From Zonotrichia leucophrys gambelii (taxonomy: Eukaryota; Chordata; Aves; Passeriformes; Passerellidae): a stretch of 64,000 nucleotides of DNA. Where the stretch lies: positions 9,922,599-9,986,598 of the forward strand of contig NC_088177.1 in the NCBI RefSeq assembly GCF_028769735.1, written 5' to 3'. Of this stretch, positions 33,101-46,555 are shown one piece after another (the stretch's first letter is position 1; every line of letters starts with the position of its first letter). Made by a program: the position numbers and the translations under genes. The notes under the pieces were generated by a model. The model was not told the origin of the DNA. It worked only from the letters and a program-made list of their open reading frames with translations, and made no database searches.

Positions 33101-36100
33101 AAAATCCTTCAGCAGTCATTAGAAAAATTAATTTCACTTGTGTTGATTGCATTAGGCTCCAGGAAGTTCCACGAGCTGACACCATGGGCATGGCAGGAAA
33201 TCCTGCCTGGCAGCCAAAAGTCTCAGTGTCACCTTGGGAAGGCCTGCAGAGTTTTATAAATTTGACCATTTGTTATGCCTGTGTTATTATATACCTGTGT
33301 ATAAGTTACTGCTGAAAACCTCAGATGTTTTTATTTCTGTGTGCAGAGATTAATAAATTTGGTCAAGGGTAACTGAGTTATACCTGTGTTGTGTTACTGC
33401 TGAAAACCTTAAGTGGTTTTATTTTTGTGTGGGTTAAAACACTCTCTCTCCTGTGAGTAAATGCACGATGGTTTCTTGGATGTATTTTAATATTGAAAAA
33501 AGGATGGGGAGGCAGAGGGGGAAAAAACAGAGGCCTGGGAGAGAAGTGACATGCAGTGGTACAGCTTTGGTACTCCTGCAGGGTTTTGTCTGCTCAGGGC
33601 CTCAAATCTTTGTTTCTACTGCTTTGAATGATGTTCTTTACAAAAGGCTTTTCAAACTTAAAGAAACTCCACAATGAAGTGTAAGTGGTAGGTGTGATGG
33701 CTTTTTTTCAAAGACTGTGCACTCCTGCTCCTTGAGAATGATGGGGTGCTTTGAAAATAACTCCAAAGGGGGATTTTATTTTTTTTTTCTCCCCCTCATC
33801 CAGGAGAGCTTGGATTTGGCGTCAGGCAGGCTGTGTAATTCAGACATACTGTGCACCAGACAGGCAGTTTATATATAGAAGCAACACACTTCTAGTGCTG
33901 TCTTTAATGTGCTAAGCTTGACAGAATTCTATCTGAGATGCAGTAAGTGGTGGCTCTGGCTGGATTTGCTAGCTGGTGAAGGCTGGGGGAAAGTATGCCC
34001 TGGCAAATAAGGGAAATGCAGATAATTAACATCATGCATTGAATTGTTTCCTTCAAAATATTATATATGCTTTCAAAAGGGTCAATAAAGCAGTTATGGG
34101 ATTTATTGATTTATTTATTGTCACACTCTTCACTTTGCTTTTGCCTCAGTGAAAGCAGGCATGGGATGCACTGAGATGAAATATTCATCCCAATGCTGCC
34201 AAACCAGGACAATTATATAAATGTATTTAATTTCCAATTCTATAGTGTTTCAGGGGGTTCTTTGTGAAGGGTGACCTGATTGTGCAGGGAGCACCTTGGG
34301 AAGTACAGAAATGAGATTTTTTTATTTCTATGCTTAGTTATTTATTTGATACAGCTTTTCTTGCACAATCGTTTTAAAACCAGTCCTATTTTTATAGTAC
34401 ATGAAAATACTCGGGCAGGGTGGGAGTCAGCAATAAATATTTTTATTCCCTAAAGTGGTGGCTCTTGGCCAATTTCTGTGCTCTTACTTATCAGCTGCTG
34501 GTCTTAATTCTGCTGAATTCAAACTTTTTATTTTTTATCTCCGAGAAGCAGGAGTAATTATTTATGCACGATTCCTGCTCCTGAGTGTTGTTTCATTAAT
34601 GAGATGCTGTGATTGCACAGTTCTTGAAAAGGAGTTCATTCAGGGGCCTGGCTGTGCCACTGTGCCCTGTGTGACACCGTGCACTCAGTCAATGGAGATG
34701 TTGGCTTCAAAGTGTCCTTGTGTTTTCCTAAGTTTTACTGAAGATGGAGTCCCTTGAAAGATTATATAGCTGGCAATGCTCAGTGTGATACTTTTTGGAT
34801 ATTTTTTATTTAAGAGAGACCTTTACGCTGGGAGTTTGATTTCTTTTTTTTTTTTTTTTTTTTTGTGGGATAAAAAAATGTGGATCTGAGCACAGCAAGG
34901 AATTTTCACCGTGTTGGTTTATCTCCTCATCCTGCTTGGTTGCTTCTGCTGGGAGATTATGCTGCATAAAAATGAAATCCCAAGATAGAAACGAAAAACC
35001 CCCAAACCCCACACACTTAGGGCTTCCTAGAAGTTTTGTCAGTCTGTGCTTATTTTAGAAATGGACTAGTTCAGGGGCATGAGAGAAAATTATGGTAATG
35101 CCACTGACTGCTTCAGTAGTCAGATGTCAAAGCACTCTGCATTTGTTTTGCTTGAATGCCATTTATTGTTGCTGCTTTTAGAAGATAACGTTCTGCCTGC
35201 TGACTTTCATGCATCCCATGCTGGCATCAGCTTGTCTCCATTATGGAATGTCCCAAGCTCATCAAATCCAGAAGTTTCAGTCTTCTTTTTGGTTACTCTT
35301 AAGTGCAGGGCAGAAAACAGGAGCCTGGTTTGTTCTGTTGTCTGGTGGCTTTTTCTACCATGGCTGGAAATTCCAGGGGAAAGGGAATGGAAATGGAGAA
35401 TGAGCTTCCCTCACTTGGACATGGATTCAAACCAGGAGCAGAGTGATCCTGGCAGAGAACTCTGGGAAAATCTGTCAAATGCACTGTAACACATATTCAA
35501 AATAAGAAAAAGGGGAAAAATTAATTGATTGTGGGGGAGAAAAAGGATAGAGGTGTTGTTATACCTTAAAATGTATTTGAAAGCAAATGCTGGTGTTGAT
35601 TTTACCAGCTGCTTGGAAGTTGTGCCATAATTAAGGGAGAGGATGTGATCCTGTGTGTCCATCCAGGGCACCAGTAAAGAATGAGAGCAGAACCCAGTTA
35701 TGGTGCATCTTTATCCCCCTTTCTCAATTCTTAGCACTTGCTTCCCTCCCTTTTCCTGTTGTTGGAGAGGTGAAGCAGTGCTGGCTCTGGAATGGTGTCA
35801 CCCTGTGGTTCTGCCTTCCCCTCCCTGCTGCTGACTCACATTTGCACCCTAATGGCAAAGTTAACCCCTTAGAAGAGCAAAAACAATAACTCCTCTGGGA
35901 ATGCCCAGTGCAGGAAAACTGCTGTCCTTTCCTTTTTTATTTTCCTTTGGGGTCTGGATTTTGCCTCAGGGCTGGAAATGTACTGAGCAGTTCTGCAGGC
36001 TGAAGTAGGTCAGAGTGTGAAGTGTCTCAGGCTCTCTGGTTCAGGTGTCACAGAGCTTTGCTGCTTGCTGGCCAACTTTCAATTCCATTCTGAAACAGAT

Positions 36101-36771
36101 TACAGGTCCTTGGCAGCTTTTTTTGGATACAGCACCTTGGGTATTAGTGAAACCATTGCAGGAAATTCTTTTTTATTTTTGTTTCTTGAAGAAGAGCTGT
36201 CTTTTCCTGCCTGGATTTGGCAAGGTAGGAAGCCAGAATTGAAGGATTATTGAGATGAATTGATTGGAAGGTTAACCTGGACCTTCCTTCTGTGAGTAGA
36301 AGCTCCCTGGTGCAATAGATGTTGTTTTAGGATACTCCTAGAAGACAAGGATGTATTTAAAAGCAGTACTGATTTACTAGCAGAACCTAGAGAAAATGAG
36401 CTTTTGTGCTTGGCAGTTCTCCTCCTCTAATACATCTTTTTTCCAGTGCAAATTTGAGAAGTTGTGTCTGTGTGTCCCCCAAGTTTGGCAAGTTCAAAAT
36501 ATATAACTTTAAATATTTAATTCTGGAGTGGAGACTCAGTAGGACTTATGAATGAGGTGAAAGAATAGACAGGACAAGCCAAGAGATTCTTAATAGTTCT
36601 GGCTGCTTTTGCATGCAGTGCACCTTTCATCACTGCTTTTGGACTGGAGTCACTTCCTCACATCCAAGATTTTTGGCATCCTGTCTTCTCTCAGTGTAGC
36701 TGCAGCAGTGTTAGACCTCTATTGCTTAGCAGTAACCTCAAAGAGCTTTTTGAGGGGAAGAGCTGGAAAAG
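30132..36771 (+). other. LRRFIP1 intronic sequence
   Basis: Noncoding. An imperfect duplication of about 90 bp spans 33277-33425 (both halves contain ACCTGTGT..GTTACTGCTGAAAACCT). T-rich runs lie at 31195-31208 and 34843-34864. No exon, RNA gene or clear transposon. Confidence 0.5.
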
Positions 36772-37190
36772 TGTCTTGGTGAAGTATTGAAGTGGAGGGA
36801 GACGACTCACCTTTGTTGGTCAGCATCTGACTCTGTTTATTGACTCAATCAGTACCTTTTTGTAACCGTGTTAATTAAGTTCATGCATATTGCAAACCCG
36901 AGCTCACAATAGGTCAGAGATAACACACCAACCCCTCCTTTTGTTTTCAATACTAAGATTTGTGTTCTCAAAACTTACTTTTACTTTCTCAAAACAGCCA
37001 AAGATAGAATATCTACTTGTTATGAGAAAACTGCCTGAGAACTCTGGTATGCAAGGTTCTCAAGGCCTTCATGTTTGTCACTTTTACTTTCTCATACCTT
37101 ATCCAAGGACAAGATATTTACTAGTAATTAAAAACAACCTGAGAACTGCTGCTGTTTACAGAAACAGGCTGTGAGAATTTGCTCCTCACA
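36772..37190 (-). mobile_element. Probable solo LTR, family C
   Basis: On the minus strand the block starts TGTGAGGAGCAAATTCTCAC (37190 side) and carries an AATAAA signal (plus TTTATT at 36836-36841) followed by CAGAGTCAGATGCTGACC. It can end ..CACCAAGACA at 36772. It contains an internal imperfect duplication with a period of about 100 bp (CTTTTACTTTCTCA near 36979 and 37080). No target duplication was found, so the boundaries are approximate. Confidence 0.55.
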
Positions 37191-40100
37191 GCTGCCTCCT
37201 AAGTCATTTCTGAAAAATCTCCAACAGTGAAGTTCAGGAGCAGAGCTGTCCCTTCATCTGTTCCTCCCTCCCTCAGGGTGACCAAGCGATGTGCGTGCAA
37301 GCAAAGGGGGCAACAAGTGACAGCTCAGAACGGGCTGGGAGTGCTCATGTTCACCTCCTTCTGGTAAAAAAAGTGAGAAAACCTCATCTAGAGACCTTTG
37401 CATTCTGGCTGTGGCTGAGGATTTCTCCCATGCAGGGGGGCTGAAGGCTTAGCTCATCTCTTTTACGAGATTATGTTGCAATCACTTGGCATGTGAGGCC
37501 AAGCTTTGTCAAAAAAGACATTGGAGATGACAGCTGAGAGCTGAAGAACTGGCACACCTAAAAGGGGAGGGACTTGTCACACTTGTTGCTGCTCAGATTC
37601 TGTGCAGGCTTCTCTGAAGATGCTGTGGATGCAATATTAACCTTCCCATATGGTGTGTGAGAGTGGGGTTTGAGGGGCAGAAATCTCTGTGTGACAACTC
37701 CAACTGTTGGATACCTCCCTGTGCTCTCCCAGCTTGGCAGCTCCATTCCTCCCCTATTTCTGCTCCTCAAGGGTGCCAGTGTCTGCTTTTCCCATTGGGA
37801 CAGTTATCCAGGTGTCACTCCTTCCCTAAAAACCAGATTTCCTATTTGCTGCGAAATACCACTCCAGGTCTGAGCCTAAATATATCCCTGATTTTTAATT
37901 TATGAAGCATGGCGCTCCAAACAGGCGTGGAAGTAAAAGGATTCATATAAAAGCTTAAGAGGAGAGCATCAGTTCTTTTCAACACTTCCTCAAAAGCCAA
38001 TTTTGTATCTCCAAGTGAATTTTGAAAGTTGCAGACTCATAACTGGATGCTAAATCTTGTCCACAGAGATATTCATGTTTATGTTTATACTCATTGTACT
38101 GAGTGAAGCAGTTCCATCATCCAGAGCAGTTCAGGATGGCAGATGATCAAATTGATTCTTTCAAAAAAAAACCCCACACTCAAAAAATTGCTCAAAGCTT
38201 TGATTTGTACTGGTAATTATGGCTAAAGACCTCTCAGAGTCTTACAATTAACTTTAATAACCTCATAAATATTCTGCAAATATAATTAAGGGAAATTACA
38301 TGTTAGGGAAATAAAGATTAAGTGGCTGTGTTGGTGAGGACTAATAGGGCCTAGCAGAGCTGTGATTTACAAACAAGACCTCACAGAGAAAGTGGCAGGG
38401 ATTTTGTTGACACTTCTAGTTTGAGGAGATAGTTTTGTTTATACACCTTGTGCAGCAAAATTAATAATTATATTGGACAATTTGAGACTGGTCAACACTA
38501 TCACCAATCTGTGCTTGGATTTTTGAAGGCTTGAAAGGTAAGTTCAGCTTGAATCCTTTTCCCCATTGGATGGGAAGGGTGAGAGAACCTTCCCCAGAGT
38601 GATTCCCAGGCAGGCAGGCACAAATAAGGAAGGGCTGTGTTACATGAGGGAGTTATGGGAGTTATTTGGACTTGCCCGACAGCTGCAGCCCTCTGCTCCT
38701 GTATGAATGGTTTCCTTTTTGTCCCAGTGCTTATTTTAATGAACTCCATCTGCACAGAGCTCAGCCCATCACAGACAGCAGCTCACAGTGATCCCTGTGG
38801 ATGCACTGTGCATGCCATGAGTTCTCCAGTCTATCAGGTTGCACATGAAAGCTGGATATGAAAATGAGGTCATCATCTGCAAAATTTATTTTGTAGTGAA
38901 CTCCCTGGGGGGTTTGTTGTCATTTGGTTTTAATTTTTTCTTATTTTTCCTCCTTTCCCCTCCAAAAGTCATGATGATAGTGGCTTACCATTTGGGATTT
39001 TCCTGCTGTGGAAAGTAATTTTTTTTTTTCTGGAATCTCTGGTTTTACTCTGATATTGGTGTAGAAACTCAATGTCCTATCCTTCAACCTCTTGCCAAGA
39101 CAAATATGACAAAGGAAATACAGAGTGGGATTATTTTAAGGCAAATTCCATCTGGAATCAAAGAACTTCTTTTAAAACAGAATTAAGGAAGCAGAATCAA
39201 AACAAAAATAATAAAAATAACTTAGATTTGTTAATAAGACTTAATTTTTAGCCTCAGCTTGCTCAGGTAAAGTTGCTTCTGCCTGAATCTAAATATATGA
39301 AGGATGGCATCCAAAGCTTACTGGGAATATATGGTGCAGCATATTTTCCTTTTCCCCTGCCATAGGTTGCACATAAATCCTCAAACAGCTCACCACACCA
39401 AAAATAAGGCTGTAAAAATATCTGAGCCCATGGAAAAATACCTCTCCTGTTGCTAGCACATTAGAAATTAAAAGAATTAGACCGTTTGAGGCACTAGGCA
39501 GGGACCTCTTAAATTAGTAACAATTCCCTGAACACAAACATCCAGTTTTTGGGCAGATTTCTGGAAATGAGCAAGGCAGTGCTGGCACCGAGATGACAGT
39601 TCCTAAGTAGTATTTCAGAGGAAGTGTTTGTCTGAGGGCTTGAACAATTTCCAGCAGCTGACATTTTGCACCCAAAAGTGTGCCAAATTAGGTAATTTAC
39701 GTTGCTTTTTCGCTCTTTGTGCTCCACTTGCTTCTCCTTTCATTGCAGCATCCACACAGAGAATTCCTGCCTTAATCTGTGACTGCCTGAGAGCATGAAT
39801 TAGTCACCTGAGCACTTCTAATAATCTTAAAATGACACTGTGGAGGGGAGTTAATGCCTTAGGCTGTCGCTGGTGGGATCTGCAAACTCTCATCTGCAGC
39901 TGTCAGGTCTGTATTGATAAGGAATTGCTGTTGCAATTGGATGCCTGTGATAACAATTAGGGTGGAAGAGATGCAGAAAAGGAACTCAGCTGTTAATCTG
40001 GGCATGGTTTGCTGCTGGAGGCTCCTTGGTGCCTCCTTTGGACACTTTCTAATATAACTTTCTATCCTCTTTATATTGTGGTGCCCAAAAGTGCAAACAG

Positions 40101-42809
40101 TAATCTCTGCCCTCAGTAATCTCAGCCTCCCAGGCAGATTTGGGAGCACTCTCAGTGCTTTTCCTGTTAATGAAAAGTTAATACCACCCACTCCCCACAA
40201 ATCCTGTGGAAGCAAGAAAGGGAGAGTATTTTACAACTTCCTCTGATTGGCATAGCTAAGAAGGTGCTAAAATTCAGGATACTGCAGCTTCTTGGTTCTA
40301 TTCCTGAGGCATTTCTTCATTTAAAGGTTAAAGATGACTTTAATATCTTAACCATCAGAATACAGGATGTTCATTCCTAGGCTTTAGCCACAAACTGAGC
40401 TGTTTGTGTCTGGTGTGGCTGAGTCTCATTTCTGTTCAAAGGGAGCAAAGTTTACATGGATGCTCTTGCTCTCCTGGTGGAAGCAAGAATTCCTTGCTGT
40501 GTCTCCAGGCAGCTTTTTTACGGCATGTGTGGCTTTCATTGCTTCCAGTCCTGAAGTTGGGAATAAAAACATTCTTTCAGGTGAAATCAAGTGTTCATGA
40601 AGAATTTAGCCTGTCTAGATTGTGCTCTGTAGGACTGAACTTCCATTGCTCCCAGGGGTATGGATGCTTATTCAGTGTTTAGTTGGTTATTTTCATGAAC
40701 TTGTCCTTTTCCTGTTTGTAATAAACTCTGCTCAGGTGTATGAACAAACTGTCAGCTGGCAAAAATAAAAACTAATGCTAAACACGGGGTGAGAATAAAG
40801 GGATCGGGACTGGATTAACCAGGATTTTGCTGGTGAACTGGGTTAGAAATTCACTGTATCATGTGCCAAGGTTCCTGTCTGGTTGAATTTGCTGAAATAT
40901 TGAGCTTTAAAAATTGCAAAACTAAACAATGATAGATCCTGCTGTACTAATGGTGTAGCTGATGGGTATTGCAGATTTTTATGTAGGATGTTGTTGATGT
41001 TGGTTTAAGTTTAGATTTGGAAAAATCAAGACACTGCCCATTTTTAAATGCAGTATTCTGTAAATAGCTGTGTGTTAACAAAGCTTAGTAACTTTTTATT
41101 TAAGACCACTTCATCTCTAAGTCCTCTGGAGCAGCATGGACACATTGAAATCAGTCAGCTACCAGTGAATTTGAAATCAAAAGCCTGAGGCTCAGATCTG
41201 TGAAAATATTTGTTTTCAGTGACTTAAAACCTCATCTCTATAGTTTTGTGCATTTTTCAACATCATGGTCATGCAGTTAAGGGTCAGCTCAGAGACCTTG
41301 GAGTGGCCTCCCTGCACTGTGGCTTTGTCACATCAGGGGTGATGTGAGCATTGCACAGATCCTGGTCTTGTGTCCCCTGAAAGCTTGAAGGAAAGTAGGT
41401 TTGAATCCATGAAACTGAAAACCTGTTTACAAGTATTTGAGGAAAAAGGTTTGCATTTAAAAGGTTGATTTGCATCATTTCCAGTCTGAGCAGTGGTTGG
41501 TAATGGTGGTGGAAAGACAGGAAAAAGTAATTTTTAAGTAATGGAAAAAAGGAATTTCTCAATAAGTTTTTGTGTTCCAGTTTCTCTTGGAAATGGTTTC
41601 CTGGAAAGCCTGGTGATGTGCAGATGGACCATTGCTTGGGAAGCTGGGACTGAGAGTGCCAGGGGGAAGTGCAGTGTGAGTCCAATGGAGTGGCCTTTGA
41701 GTGCTTTAGTGAACACATTTTAAAGATAAAACCAGCACAAGAACTGTGCTGAATCCACGCTGAAACGCCTCTGTAGCACAAAGGGTTTAAATGTCACTGT
41801 GAGGCATGAAAGTCTTGGTTTGAGGAGAAAAGACTATTTTTGTACAGCTTGTGTGCTAGAAAAAAAATGTGGTCACATAACTGTCAATTCTGATGCTCCT
41901 TTAAGATCAGGAATGTAATATTCCACTTATATTTAGCAGAACTATGGCTCTGTGTGAACGCTTGAACATTTGTTCTTTTTGTAAAGGCTATGGCAGCTCT
42001 GTGGGATTCAGAGCAGTGCTGGTGCTTTTTGACACTGAGGGGCTGCAAAGGTGGGGTTTTAAGTACTCTTCATGTTCAGACAACATAGAAAAGCCCACAA
42101 AAACCCACTAAATAATTATATTTATAAAGAGCATTGTTGCCAGCAGACAGGCAGGAATTTAGTTTTGGAGGGTGATGTATGCTATGAGGAGCACGCAGCT
42201 TTTCCAGAGTCCTTTCCTGGCTTTCCTGTCATCAGAAAGGCATTTGCTCGTAGTAAATGCATTTAATGAAACTAATTTTAGAACTGCAGGTCAGCCCTTA
42301 AATTTGTTTTCTCCTTGTTAGTCTCACACCTAGATCAGGCCCTAAATTTTATAACAAACAGGACTTCCAGGTATCATTTCTTCTCCCTGTGCCAGAGCTG
42401 TCTTTCACACAAACGAAAGAACACAATTGTCGCCAGTTTTGTACCTTTCCTAAGTCAGATTCCATTTTTTAACACTTGAATCATATTTGCAGCGCTGGGG
42501 TGGTGCTTCCCCCCCTTTCTTACTCAATTTTCCCTTTGTTCCCTCTCCTTTATTTCTTTTGTTAGCGACAGAAATAGCGGTTGCGCAAATCAGCAGCGCT
42601 GTCATGGGGAGACATCGCAGCATGAACGTGGTGAAAAATGGCCAATTTTCTTTCCTTCTTTTAGCTTTCTTTCTGCACTGACACACCACAGAGGGATGAG
42701 CAGGGAAGTCACTGATTTCCTATGATTTTCCAACCTGTGGCTGGACAGGGAGCAGTGGGGTGGTTGGTTCAGCTGGGCTGAACCGGGGGGACTCGCGGAG
42801 TATTCCTTG
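37191..42809 (+). other. LRRFIP1 intronic sequence
   Basis: Noncoding. A small CpG-containing patch at about 42490-42630 (GCAGCGCTGG, TTAGCGACAG, CATCGCAGC) stands out from its CpG-poor surroundings but shows no exon. No recognised repeat otherwise. Confidence 0.5.
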
Positions 42810-43430
42810 TGTGAAAAATGCCTATCACTTGTTTTTAAAACTGTAAAAGTTTAATGATAATAAAATGGTTGTAAAAATAGCAATATAAATAGAGTAATAA
42901 TAATTTGGATTAGGACAATATGAGACAACAAATACAAAGAGTTATGGATGTCTGGGTACATTTTTTGGGGCAACATAAACCGGAAAAAGGACCCACATTA
43001 AGAGAGGATTAACCCTTAAAAACAATAACCTGTTGCAAATTCATACACCTCATACATGGTGCATAAATTCCATTCAAACACAGGATTCTGTCTGGTCATC
43101 ATCAGCTTCTTCCTCCACATCCTAATGGCGTCTTCAGGGCTGAGCGAGGCAGGAAGAAGTTTGTTTCTTCTGATAACGGGGCAATAAATTCTCTTTCTCT
43201 GAAAGATTCAGGTGTCCTGTGGCTGCTATCTGGCTGTGAGTCTTTTCTTTACAAAAGTATCTCACATAGCATCATTTCTATTTTAACATTTTGTTATAAC
43301 CTAAAACTATATTTAACACACTACTTAAGAGAATTAATACAGCAGAACTTTCTAACACAACACGCATAATATTCATTTGACTATTTGCAAAACGCCAATC
43401 AGAAAATAGGCATTTTTCATTCACACCTTG
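42805..43430 (-). mobile_element. Solo LTR, family B, copy 2
   Basis: LTR of 616 bp at 42810-43425, closely similar over its whole length to the copy at 9630-10240 and in the same orientation. It has TGTGAAAAA and TTCACA termini and a perfect 5-bp target duplication CCTTG (42805-42809 and 43426-43430). No internal retroviral genes. Confidence 0.85.
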
Positions 43431-43775
43431 GCATCCAAGCCAGGCTGATTCCCTGGAGCAGCGTGGCTGGAGTGCCAGTGCCATCTGTCCCTTGGATCCG
43501 TGTGTCTGAGGCCGGGGGACAAACGGGCTGGGGCTGGGTGCCAGCTGCCGTGTGCCTGCTCCAGGCATTAATTCCCTAAGGAGATCGGATCAAGCCGTGC
43601 CTGAGGAATGGGAATAGCGCAGGAGCTGTGGGCTCAGCGCTGGAGAAACGTGGGAATTCCTTCTGGAAATGCCAAAGGGAATATTCAGGCTGTGCGGCTG
43701 CCCCTCAGGGCACCCTCTGCACAGAGGGTTTTAAAGGGGTTTTTAATGGGCCTGTTTAGGGTTCTTCCTGCTGCA

Positions 43776-45411
43776 GGGGTTTGATGGCCCTGGCAAGGTT
43801 TGCTGTCCCCCAGGAGGGTTTGGTGAAGGTTTGATGGCCCTGGCAAGGTTTGCTGTCCCCCAGGAGGGTTTGGTGAAGGTTTGATGGCCCTGGCAAGGTT
43901 TGCTGTCCCCCAGGAGGGTTTGGTGAAGGTTTGGTGGCCCTGGCAGGTTTTAGTGGCCCCCAGGAGGGTTTGGTGACCCTCAGGAAGGTTTGGTGGTCCT
44001 GGCAGGTTTTGGTGGTCCCCGGGAGGGTTTGGTGGCCCCCAGGAGGGTTTGGTGGCCCCCAGGAGGGTTTCTTGGCCCTCACAGTGTTTGGTGAAGGTCT
44101 GGTGGCCCTGGCAGGGTTTGGTAGCCGCTAGGAGGGTTTGGTGACGCCTAGGAGGGTTTGGTGGCCCTGTCAGTGTTTGGTGACCCCCAGGAGGGTTTGG
44201 TGAAGGTTTGGTGGCCTTGGCACAGTTTGCTGTCCCCCGGGAGGGTTTGGTGGCCCTGGCAGCATTTTGTGGCCCCCCCCGGAAGGTTTGGTGCCCCCAG
44301 GAGGGTTTGGTGGCCCCCAGGAGGGTTTCTTGGCCCTCACAGTGTTTGGTGAAGGTCTGGTGGCCCTGGCAGGTTTTATTGGCCCCCAGGAGGGTTTGGT
44401 GACCCTCAGGAAGGTTTGGTGGTCCCCGGGAGGGTTTGGTGGCCCTGGCAGTGTTTGATGGCCCCTAGGAGGGTTTGGTGGCCCCTAGGAGGGTTTCTTG
44501 GCCCTCACAATGTTTGGTGGCCCTGGCAGGGTTTGGTAGCTGCTAGGAAGGTTTGGTGGCCCTCCAGGAGGTTTTGGTGGGCACCAGGATGGTTTGGTGA
44601 CCCCTAGGAGGGTTTGGTGGCCCTGTCAGTGTTTGGTGACCCCCAGGAGGGTTTGGTGAAGGTTTGGTGGCCCTGGCAGGTTTTATTGGCCCCCAGGAGG
44701 GTTTGGTGACCCTCAGGAAGGTTTGGTGGCCCTGGCAGGTTTTGGTGGCCCAGGAGGGTTTGGTGGCCCCCCGGAAGGTTTGGTGGTCCTCAGGAGGGTT
44801 TGGTGACCACCAGGAGGGTTTGGGGAAGGTTTGGTGGCCCTGGCAGGTTTTGGTGGTCCCCCAGGAGGGTTTGGTGGCCCCCAAGTGGGTTTGGTGCCTC
44901 TGGCAAGGTTTGGTGGATCCCAGGATGGTTTCATGGCCCTGGCAAGGTTTGGTGGCCCTGGCAGGGTTTGGTGACCCCCAAGAGGGTTTGGTGGCCATGG
45001 CAGGGCTTAATAGCCCCTAAGAGTGTTTGGTGGCCCCCATGGAGGGTTTGGTGGCCGTGACAGGGTTTAATAGACTCCAGGATGGTTTATTGGCCCTGGC
45101 AAGGTTTGGTGACCCCCAGGAGGATTTGGTGAAGGTTTCATGGCCCTCAGGAGGGTTTGATGACCCCCAGAAGGGTTTGGTGAAAGTTTGGTGGCCGTGG
45201 CAGGGTTTGGTGATCCACAGGAGTGTCTGGTGGCCCCCAGGAGGGTTTGGTGAATGTGGCAGGGTTTAATAGCTCCCAGGAGGGTTTGGTGGCCCCCAGA
45301 AGGGTTTGGTGGCCCTGGAATGGTTTGGTGGCCTCCAGAAGGGTTTGGTGGCCCTGGCAGTGTTTGGTGGCCACCAAGAGGGTTTGGTGACCCCCAGAAG
45401 GGTTTGGTCCT
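43776..45411 (+). repeat. GT-rich minisatellite, about 1.6 kb, with higher-order structure
   Basis: Tandem units of about 20-25 bp, alternating a GGTTTGGTGG core with CCCCCAGGAGG, CCCTGGCAGG or CCCTCAGGAAG linkers. Length divided by unit gives roughly 75 units. Higher-order repeats are clear: a 50-bp unit (GTTTGATGGCCCTGGCAAGG then GCTGTCCCCCAGGAGGG) occurs three times at 43779-43930, and larger blocks recur near 43920, 44350 and 44655. There is a strong strand bias: GT/G-rich on plus, CA/C-rich on minus. The long open frames inside are artefacts. Confidence 0.93.
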
Positions 45412-46555
45412 ACCTGCTGCTGTTGGTGGAAGGACGTGGCAGAGGCTCAATCCTGGACACCATCAAAGGAAAACAAACCCTTCATCTTGGCTACATGGTG
45501 GTGAGAATTGGTTGTTACTGCAATGTCACAGCAAGATTTAAAAGCTCAGACAGATCCAGAGAGAATGATCAATACTCCCAGCAGTGCAGTTCTGTGGGAT
45601 TTACAGGACTAATAAAAAACACAATGCACAAAGAGGGAAATAGGATAAACACTTAAATTTCCTCATAAAAGATGGCTGGAATGAAAGCTGTGCCATGTTT
45701 TGCTGTAAGGAGGTGGGAGTGGATGACTTTACTGTGACTGTGATAAAGCTTTCCTTTCCCAGATTGTATTTAATCCACGGGAATCTGCATGAAAGTCAGG
45801 AATGTATTCTGGGAGTAGCACACTAAACCTGTCACCTACTTTGCTAATTGTGTGCCATTTTGAGAACAAAAGCTAAAGCATGTGAAACATCCAATATAGA
45901 GCAAACTCCATGTTTAACCCTGATCAGCTGAGTGGTTTGTTATCTGTGGGTGATGGTATTGGCCAGATAAATCAGATACTGCTGACCCTGTAATGGTGTC
46001 AGTGCTGTATTTGCACTGTGCATCACAGCTAGAACCCTTATATAGTCAAATATTTAGGCAGACAAGCTGTGATCTCAGCTGAGTGTCACCAGAACATCAA
46101 CATGTAAAAGGATATTTTATAAATAAGAGGTGAAAAATCCTTATTTGTGAAGAGTAAATATTGCAACTAGCTGCAACAATGTTCTGTTGGATTTAAGTGG
46201 ATGATTTATCTTCAAAAGTGATACCTGGTGAAAACAAGTGAAGAGTATCAATTAATTAGTTAAAGAGTATCAATATGAATTTTGTATCAGTTTCTTAAAA
46301 TGAATCATCCTGGTTGTGTTTTTAGTGGGAGAATCAGTCAGAGGAGATAAAATAATCAAAAATGGTCCAGAAGTGGCCACTGGAAAGGCGGAATTAAAGC
46401 ATCAGTGAGTGTGTGCTGTGTCCTTTGCAGTGGGGCAGCTGTGGGCTCTCCTTTTGGCACCTCCCAAGCCTTGTCCTGGCTGTGCAGAGCCTGTGTTTGT
46501 TTTGCTGCCTGAGATAAGCCCAAGTAGGGTCCCGTGCCTGAAATCCCGGGAGCTG
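45412..46555 (+). other. LRRFIP1 intronic sequence
   Basis: Noncoding and unremarkable; no exon or recognised repeat. Confidence 0.5.

Noticed and set aside
42480..42690. Small CpG patch as a third LRRFIP1 first exon
   Set aside because: No ATG with a good context leads to a phase-0 donor, and neither known leader sequence is encoded; left as an unexplained patch.
43756..45450. Several Gly/Pro/Trp-rich frames up to 151 codons
   Set aside because: Repeat translations of the GT-rich minisatellite.
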